Assembly (NCBI GenBank): GCA_035650075.1
Contig: DASRII010000468.1
Coordinates: forward strand, 6,323 to 70,322
Direction: 5' to 3'
Length of the DNA: 64,000 bases
Source: DASSUC01 sp035650075
GTDB taxonomy: Bacteria; Actinomycetota; Actinomycetes; Mycobacteriales; Micromonosporaceae
Translations under genes and position numbers: made by a program
Notes under the pieces: model-generated
Database searches by the model: none
Seen by the model: the letters and a program-made list of their open reading frames with translations, nothing else
Told to the model about the DNA's origin: nothing
Shown here: positions 59,026-64,000 of the stretch, piece by piece
Layout: every line of letters starts with the position of its first letter
Position numbering within the stretch: the first letter of the stretch is position 1

Positions 59026-60336
59026 ATGAGGACCCGCAGGTGGCTCGTCCTGACCGCCGCGGCGACGCTGATGCTCGTTGCCTGCAGCAGCCAGGGAGCC
59101 GAACCGCCGTCGAACGCCGGCATCGCCCCGGCGACCACGGAATGCGCCAGCACGGGCGAACTCACGATGTGGGAGCGCTCGGGTGGCAACAAGCAGATGG
59201 TGGACATGCTCGTCGAGGCCTGGAACACCAAGAACCCCAACTGCAAGATCAACCTGACGTACATTCCGCACACGGAGATGGTCGGCAAGATCGCCCAAGG
59301 GATCGCGTCCGGTGAGGTACCCGACCTGATGGGCATGGACCTCATCTACGCCCCGCAGTTCGAAAAGAACCAGCAGCTGGTCGATCTGACAGATCGGATC
59401 AAGGACTGGCCCGAGCTGGCGACGGCCAGCAAGGGGCACATGACGGTCGCGACCATGGAGAGCCGACTGTACGGCGTACCGCTCTACGCCGACGTGTCTG
59501 CGCTCTTCTACAACAAAGACCTCTTCGCCAGAGCCGGGCTCGATCCCAACAAGCCGCCGACGAGCCTGCCTGAACTGCGAGCGTACGCGGACAGGATCAC
59601 CGCGCTCGGCAACGACATCAAGGGCTACTACCTGCCCGGCAACTGCGCCGGATGCAACATCTTCACCGTCGGGCCGCTCATGTGGGCCTCGGGTGGCAAG
59701 ATCGAGGCGGTCGGGCCCGGTGACGAGCCGCTGACCGGCGACGGGGTCAAGCAGGTTCTCCAGTTCGCCCGCGACATGGTCGAGTCGGGCAACGTCCACG
59801 CGGGTGACCGCACCGAGAACGGCGAGACGTTCCATCTCCAGTTCGGGTCCGGCAAGGTCGGCATGATGGGTACCGGCAACTTCAACATCACGCTGGCTCG
59901 TCAGCAGAACCCCAACATGAAGTTCGGCATCGGCCTGCTGCCGGGGATGACTCCTGGCTCGTCCGCGTCGTTCATCGGCGGCGACCTCGTCGTGGTGCCC
60001 AAGGGCAGCAAGCGGGTGCCCGACGCGGTGAACTTCATGAAGTTCCTGCTCTCCGACGACGTGCAGGTCGAGGTGTACGCCAAGGCGCTCAACCTGACCA
60101 CCCGCACCGACATGGTCGACAACAAGTACTTCAAGGCCGAGCCGCTCGTGCAGGACGTGGCCAAGGCCCTCACCGTCGGCCGGACGCCGTACACGTTGAC
60201 GTTCTTCGAGCAGATCAATTCGCCGCAGGGTCCGTGGCTGAAGATGCTGCAGCGCGCGTACTACACCGACGAGAGTCTCGACACGATCATCGCGGAGACC
60301 AAGGAGGACATGAAGAGGATCGCCGCGACGTCGTGA
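59026..60336 (+). CDS. family 1 sugar ABC transporter substrate-binding lipoprotein
   Basis: This 436-residue protein has a lipobox LVAC (Cys20). The mature protein contains GELTMWERSGGNKQMVDMLV, GKIAQGIASGEVPDLMGMDL, YGVPLYADVSALFYNKDLFA and AAGLDPNKPP-like elements of the MalE/UgpB group. The ATG at 59026 has an AGGAG site 8 bases before it; a GTG two codons earlier is possible. It binds an oligosaccharide or sugar outside the membrane and hands it to the two permeases encoded directly downstream. The GH127 gene that closes the operon suggests arabino-oligosaccharides. Confidence 0.93.
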   Translation: MRTRRWLVLTAAATLMLVACSSQGAEPPSNAGIAPATTECASTGELTMWERSGGNKQMVDMLVEAWNTKNPNCKINLTYIPHTEMVGKIAQGIASGEVPDLMGMDLIYAPQFEKNQQLVDLTDRIKDWPELATASKGHMTVATMESRLYGVPLYADVSALFYNKDLFARAGLDPNKPPTSLPELRAYADRITALGNDIKGYYLPGNCAGCNIFTVGPLMWASGGKIEAVGPGDEPLTGDGVKQVLQFARDMVESGNVHAGDRTENGETFHLQFGSGKVGMMGTGNFNITLARQQNPNMKFGIGLLPGMTPGSSASFIGGDLVVVPKGSKRVPDAVNFMKFLLSDDVQVEVYAKALNLTTRTDMVDNKYFKAEPLVQDVAKALTVGRTPYTLTFFEQINSPQGPWLKMLQRAYYTDESLDTIIAETKEDMKRIAATS

Positions 60337-60418
60337 CCGCCGTGTCCACCGGGGTGTGATGCGCCCAGTCCGGGACACCCCGGTGGACATCCACAGGTGT
60401 ACACAGTGGAGGTTCGCA

Positions 60419-61288
60419 GTGCACCGGAAGCGACTGATCGGGCTGGCCTACCTGGCCCCCGCTCTGCTCTTCGTGCTGGTCTTCACCGCGTACCCGCTGG
60501 CCCAGATGGTCTGGATGTCCTTCCACAACTGGTCCCTGCTGGCCCCGCCGCGGTACATCGGTCTGGCCAACTACGAGCGGGCGTTCGACGACGACCAGTT
60601 CTGGGTCTCGTTTCTGTTCACGGTGAAGTACACCGTGCTCATCACGCCGGTCCTGATCGTCGGCGGCTACCTGCTGGCCCTGCTGGTCTCGCCGAACTCA
60701 CCGTTGCGCAAGCTCACCCGGACCATCGTGTTCGTCCCGGTCGTGATCGGCCTGGGCGTGTCGAGCCTGCTCTGGTACTGGCTGTTCAATCCCGACTTCG
60801 GGTTCGTGAACCGTGTTCTCGCCGATGTCGGGCTCGCCGCCAAACCGGTGCTGTGGCTGGGCGTGGATGCCGACCTGTCGAACTTCGCGATCAGCGCCTC
60901 GGTCGTGTGGAAGGTGCTGGGTTTCGGCATGATTCTCTTCGTCGGGGCGATCCAGGCGATACCACACGAGGTCACCGAAGCGTCGATGGTCGACGGCGCG
61001 ACGTACTGGCAACGCATCCGCAAGGTGGTTCTGCCGTTGACCCTGCGCACGATCCTGCTCGTCACGCTGGTCAGCGTCATCGGCTCGCTGCTCGCGTTCG
61101 ACCAGTTCTACATCATGACCGCCGGTCAGCCGCAGAACGAGACCGCGACGTCGGTCTTCTACGTGTACCTGAACTCGTTCCCGTACCTGAAACTCGGCTA
61201 CGGCGCGGCCCTCTCGCTCATCTTGGCCGTGACGATTCTCGCCTTCACGGTCGTGCAGATGTTGCTCACCCGTCGGAGCCACGCGTGA
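60419..61288 (+). CDS. sugar ABC transporter permease, MalF/UgpA type
   Basis: This 289-residue protein starts at GTG 60419, chosen because a GGAGG site lies 6 bases before it. The in-frame sequence upstream, from 60356, adds a non-hydrophobic tail without such a site. Six helices start with LIGLAYLAPALLFVLVFTAY. The ATPase-contacting EAA loop reads IPHEVTEASMVDGATYWQRI. It forms the channel with the next gene product. No cognate ATPase is encoded here, so it probably uses a shared MsiK-type ATPase, as is common in actinomycetes. Confidence 0.92.
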   Translation: MHRKRLIGLAYLAPALLFVLVFTAYPLAQMVWMSFHNWSLLAPPRYIGLANYERAFDDDQFWVSFLFTVKYTVLITPVLIVGGYLLALLVSPNSPLRKLTRTIVFVPVVIGLGVSSLLWYWLFNPDFGFVNRVLADVGLAAKPVLWLGVDADLSNFAISASVVWKVLGFGMILFVGAIQAIPHEVTEASMVDGATYWQRIRKVVLPLTLRTILLVTLVSVIGSLLAFDQFYIMTAGQPQNETATSVFYVYLNSFPYLKLGYGAALSLILAVTILAFTVVQMLLTRRSHA

Positions 61289-62118
61289 AGTCACGCAGCC
61301 GCTACCTCGTCGCCGCCGTGTGCATCGCGATCTGCACGGTCATGCTCATGCCGCTGGTGATGTCGGTACTCGCGTCCGTCAAGTCGACCGCTGAGGCGGC
61401 GGCGACCCCGCCGACCTACCTGCCGCACGGGGTGAGCCTCGACAGCTACGAACGGCTCTGGTCCTACCAGCGGGGCCTGCCCACTTACCTGGCCAACAGC
61501 TTCGGTACGGCGGTACTCACGATCGTGCTCACCCTCGCGCTCACCGTACCGGCGGCGTACGCGCTCGCCCGGTTCCCGATCCCGGGCAAAGAGCTGATCT
61601 TCGTCGTCCTGCTGCTGGCGCTGATCGTGCCGTACCAGGCGTTGCTGACGCCGATGTTCCTGATGTTCGCGCGGCTCGAACTGACCAACACGTTGCTCGG
61701 ACTGGCGATCCTGCACACTGCCATCCAGTTGCCGTTCAGCGTCTACATACTGCGCAACAGTTTCAGCGCCGTGCCGCGCGAGCTGGAGGAAGCGGCCATT
61801 GTGGACGGTGCGTCGTCCTGGCAGATCCTGCTGCGCGTCTTCGTACCGTCCGCGGTACCGGCGATCGTCACCGTCGCTCTCTTCGCCTTCATCACGTCGT
61901 GGAACGAGTTCCTCGGGGCGCTGGTGATGATGAGCAAGAGCACCAGCTTCACCCTGCCGCTGATCCTGGCCGCGGCGCGCACCGAGACCAGCCTCGGCGG
62001 TACGGACTGGGGAATGCTCCAGGCCGGCATCACCATCTCGATCGTCCCTTGTGTACTCGTCTACCTGTTGTTGCAGAGGTACTACGTGTCCGGCCTGATG
62101 AGTGGGGCAGTGAAATGA
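61285..62118 (+). CDS. sugar ABC transporter permease, MalG/UgpE type
   Basis: This 277-residue protein starts at GTG and overlaps the previous stop by 4 bases (GTGA). Six helices are present, with PLVMSVLASVKSTAEAAATP after helix 1 and the EAA loop VPRELEEAAIVDGASSWQIL. The C-terminus is AGITISIVPCVLVYLLLQRY then YVSGLMSGAVK, typical of MalG-like proteins. It is the partner of the preceding permease. Its stop overlaps the GH127 start by 4 bases. Confidence 0.93.
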   Translation: MKSRSRYLVAAVCIAICTVMLMPLVMSVLASVKSTAEAAATPPTYLPHGVSLDSYERLWSYQRGLPTYLANSFGTAVLTIVLTLALTVPAAYALARFPIPGKELIFVVLLLALIVPYQALLTPMFLMFARLELTNTLLGLAILHTAIQLPFSVYILRNSFSAVPRELEEAAIVDGASSWQILLRVFVPSAVPAIVTVALFAFITSWNEFLGALVMMSKSTSFTLPLILAAARTETSLGGTDWGMLQAGITISIVPCVLVYLLLQRYYVSGLMSGAVK

Positions 62119-64000
62119 GTTCGATAACCGTACGGCCGTCGGCGTCCGCCTGGTCGCCACTGCGGCCACTGAGTTCCGCGCAGGCGTCGATCCTCGACGG
62201 GTTCTGGGCCGAGCGCCTGCGACTCAACCGGGAGCACACGATCCCGCACGGCTTCGACCAGCTGCGGGTTTCCGGAGTCCTGGACAACCTGAAACTGGCC
62301 GCCGGCGCGGACGGACAGTACCAGGCACTCACCGACACCGGTGGTTTCACGTTCCCGTTCCTCGACTCGGACGCGTACAAGTGGTTGGAGGCGGTCGGCT
62401 GGGAACTCGGTCGGGCTCCCGATCCCGATCTGTCGGCGGCCGCGGACGAGGTGATCGCCGTCGTCGCCGCGGCTCAGCGCCCCGACGGGTACGTCAACAG
62501 CTTCGTCCAGGTGCTCCGAGGCGGAGTACCACATCAGGATCTCGCCTGGGGGCACGAGTTCTACTGCGTCGCGCACCTGATCCAGGCGGCAGTGGCCTGG
62601 CATCGAGCGCTCGGCGACGACCGGCTGCTCGGCATCGCGACGAGGGCGGCCGACCGGATCGACAAGGAGTTCGGCGCGTCGGCCCGCGACGGTGTGGACG
62701 GCCACCCCGGCATCGAGATGGCACTCGCGGAGCTGACTCGGATCACGGGCGACCGGCGGTACCTGCTGCTGGCCGCGCGCATGCTCGACCTGCGCGGTAC
62801 GGGGCTGCTCGGCGCGGGACGGTTCGGCTCGGAGTACTGGCAGGACCACCAGCCGGTCCGGCTCGCCTCGAGCGTGGCCGGGCACGCGGTCCGCCAGCTG
62901 TACCTCGACTGCGGGGCCGTCGACGTGGCCGTCGAGCTGCACGACGAGGACCTGCTCGAGGTCGTCCAACGGCGTTGGCGGGATCTGATGCGCACGCGGA
63001 CGTACCTGACCGGCGGGATGGGCAGCCGGCACCGCGACGAAGCGTTCGGTGACCCGTACGAACTGCCGCCCGACCGCGCCTACGCCGAGACCTGCGCGGC
63101 GATCGCGAGCGTCATGCTCGCTTGGCGGCTGCTGCTGGCCACGGGTGAGCCGGAGTACGCGGACGCCATCGAGCGGGCCATGTACAACGGGGTCCTGCCC
63201 GGGGTGTCGCTGACCGGTACCCGGTTCTTCTACACCAACCCGTTGCAACGCCGGACCCATCGGGCGGGGGAGTCGGCCGGACACGGCGAGCGTGCGGCCT
63301 GGTACCCGTGTGCGTGCTGCCCACCCAACCTCATGCGACTGTTCAGCTCATGGCAGCAGTATCTGGCGACGAGCAACGACTCGGGTGTGCAGATTCACCA
63401 GTACGCCACGTCGAACCTCGAGGCCGACCTCCCGGTCGGGCCGGTGAAGGTGTCGATGTGCACCGACTACCCGTGGCACGGTCGGGTCGAGATACGAGTA
63501 CACGAGACGCCGGAGGAACCGTGGACGTTGACTCTGCGCGTACCGCAATGGTGTCGGACGGCGACCGTCGGCGGACCGGACGGGATCGGTGAGAAGCCAG
63601 CCACGGCGGGCGCCGTGGATCTGTTCCGGCACTGGGAGGCCGGTGACCGCATCGTGCTGGATCTGGACCTGCCGGTGCGCGTCACCGAACCCGACCCGCG
63701 GATCGACGCCGTACGCGGTTGTATCGCCGTCGAACGCGGCCCGCTCGTGTACTGCGTCGAGTCGGCCGACGTACCGCCCGAGGTCGAGCTCGAGGACCTG
63801 CGCTGGGATCCCCGGCGGAACACCGTCGCGGTTCCACGGCCGGACATCGCGCCCGCGATGGTGGGTGTGACGGTTCCGGTGGTACCGGCGAAGTCCGGTC
63901 CCCGTGATCTGACCGCGGGAGCGATCCCGTACTTCGCCTGGGCCAACCGAAGTGTCGCCGGTATGCGGGTGTGGATTCCCGCCGACCCTAGGCGCCTTGG
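62115..64000 (+). CDS. GH127 beta-L-arabinofuranosidase (3' partial)
   Basis: The ATG overlaps the preceding stop by 4 bases (ATGA), and the frame stays open for 628 codons to the right edge. Typical GH127 features are seen: TGGFTFPFLDSDAYKWLEAV, RPDGYVNSFVQ, HEFYCVAHLIQAAVAWHRAL and YLTGGMGSRHRDEAFGDPYE. The zinc-thiolate active site is complete, with Glu325 and Cys327 in YAETCAA and Cys401-Cys402 in CACCPPNLMRL. The C-terminal beta domains follow (TLTLRVPQWC; VRGCIAVERGPLVYCVES), ending near PYFAWANRSVAGMRVWIP, so only a short tail is missing. There is no signal peptide: a cytosolic retaining arabinofuranosidase acting on imported arabino-oligosaccharides. In the operon with the sugar ABC genes. 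Confidence 0.92.
   Translation, partial: MSSITVRPSASAWSPLRPLSSAQASILDGFWAERLRLNREHTIPHGFDQLRVSGVLDNLKLAAGADGQYQALTDTGGFTFPFLDSDAYKWLEAVGWELGRAPDPDLSAAADEVIAVVAAAQRPDGYVNSFVQVLRGGVPHQDLAWGHEFYCVAHLIQAAVAWHRALGDDRLLGIATRAADRIDKEFGASARDGVDGHPGIEMALAELTRITGDRRYLLLAARMLDLRGTGLLGAGRFGSEYWQDHQPVRLASSVAGHAVRQLYLDCGAVDVAVELHDEDLLEVVQRRWRDLMRTRTYLTGGMGSRHRDEAFGDPYELPPDRAYAETCAAIASVMLAWRLLLATGEPEYADAIERAMYNGVLPGVSLTGTRFFYTNPLQRRTHRAGESAGHGERAAWYPCACCPPNLMRLFSSWQQYLATSNDSGVQIHQYATSNLEADLPVGPVKVSMCTDYPWHGRVEIRVHETPEEPWTLTLRVPQWCRTATVGGPDGIGEKPATAGAVDLFRHWEAGDRIVLDLDLPVRVTEPDPRIDAVRGCIAVERGPLVYCVESADVPPEVELEDLRWDPRRNTVAVPRPDIAPAMVGVTVPVVPAKSGPRDLTAGAIPYFAWANRSVAGMRVWIPADPRRL

Noticed and set aside
1..64000. 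tRNA, rRNA, riboswitch, integrase, transposase or attachment-site signals
   Set aside because: Reading both strands, I found no cloverleaf-like tRNA, no conserved riboswitch core, no transposase or integrase protein and no flanking direct repeats.

Overview
The window looks like chromosome of a G+C-rich (about 70%), probably sporulating, filamentous actinomycete. The signs are strong G/C third-position bias, GTG starts, SARP/AfsR-type regulators, a GerW/YtfJ-type spore protein, PucR and TetR regulators, giant secreted RHS proteins and DosR-type dormancy genes. The family (for example Micromonosporaceae versus Pseudonocardiales) cannot be fixed from the sequence alone. I saw no rRNA, tRNA, CRISPR array, transposase or phage gene. 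The first and last genes (a CPA1-type antiporter and a GH127 glycosidase) are cut by the window edges.

Layout. (1) 1-4.6 kb: the antiporter end, then a tight three-gene flavinylation operon (ferric-reductase-like membrane flavoprotein, FMN-binding protein, ApbE). (2) 4.6-11.2 kb: a dormancy/hypoxia-like island with two Acg-family nitroreductases, a PNPOx-fold flavoprotein, a serine hydrolase, a WS/DGAT acyltransferase, a GerW-like protein and a NarG::NarK chimeric remnant. Three similar GGGAC-N4-GGCCC-type boxes sit in front of its genes. (3) 12-23.5 kb: a peptide and probable D-amino-acid salvage cluster. It has an oligopeptide ABC importer with a fused permease-ATPase, an S9 peptidase fused to a beta-lactamase-fold hydrolase, a COG3375-type N-acyltransferase, a racemase gene reduced by internal deletion to its two ends, and a PucR regulator. 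(4) 23.5-27.6 kb: small metabolic genes (methyltransferase, NMT1/THI5-like protein, SnoaL/DUF1348 protein, serine/threonine dehydratase), a 17-residue lysine-rich ORF and a TetR gene with twin operators. (5) 27.6-55.6 kb: two AfsR/SARP regulators, each divergent from very large secreted proteins: RHS1 (3147 aa), and a LamG/beta-module protein (1844 aa) followed by RHS2 (2082 aa). (6) 55.7-64 kb: MscL, a GH9-CE4 two-domain polysaccharide hydrolase, and a sugar ABC importer operon ending in a GH127 beta-L-arabinofuranosidase.

How the genes work together. Region 1 makes an extracytoplasmic flavin-linked electron chain. Region 2 resembles the mycobacterial DosR set (tgs1, Rv3131-type nitroreductase, narK2/narX). 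Region 3 reads as peptide import, hydrolysis of peptides of either chirality and N-acylation-dependent conversion of D- to L-amino acids, with the racemase step now lost. Region 5 is a regulator-coupled cell-surface system whose two RHS proteins end in non-homologous, lower-G+C, hydrophobic tips. Region 6 is plant-polysaccharide use. Two genes (narG::narK and the racemase) are shortened in frame by internal deletion, so this is a genome region in which pathways are being lost.
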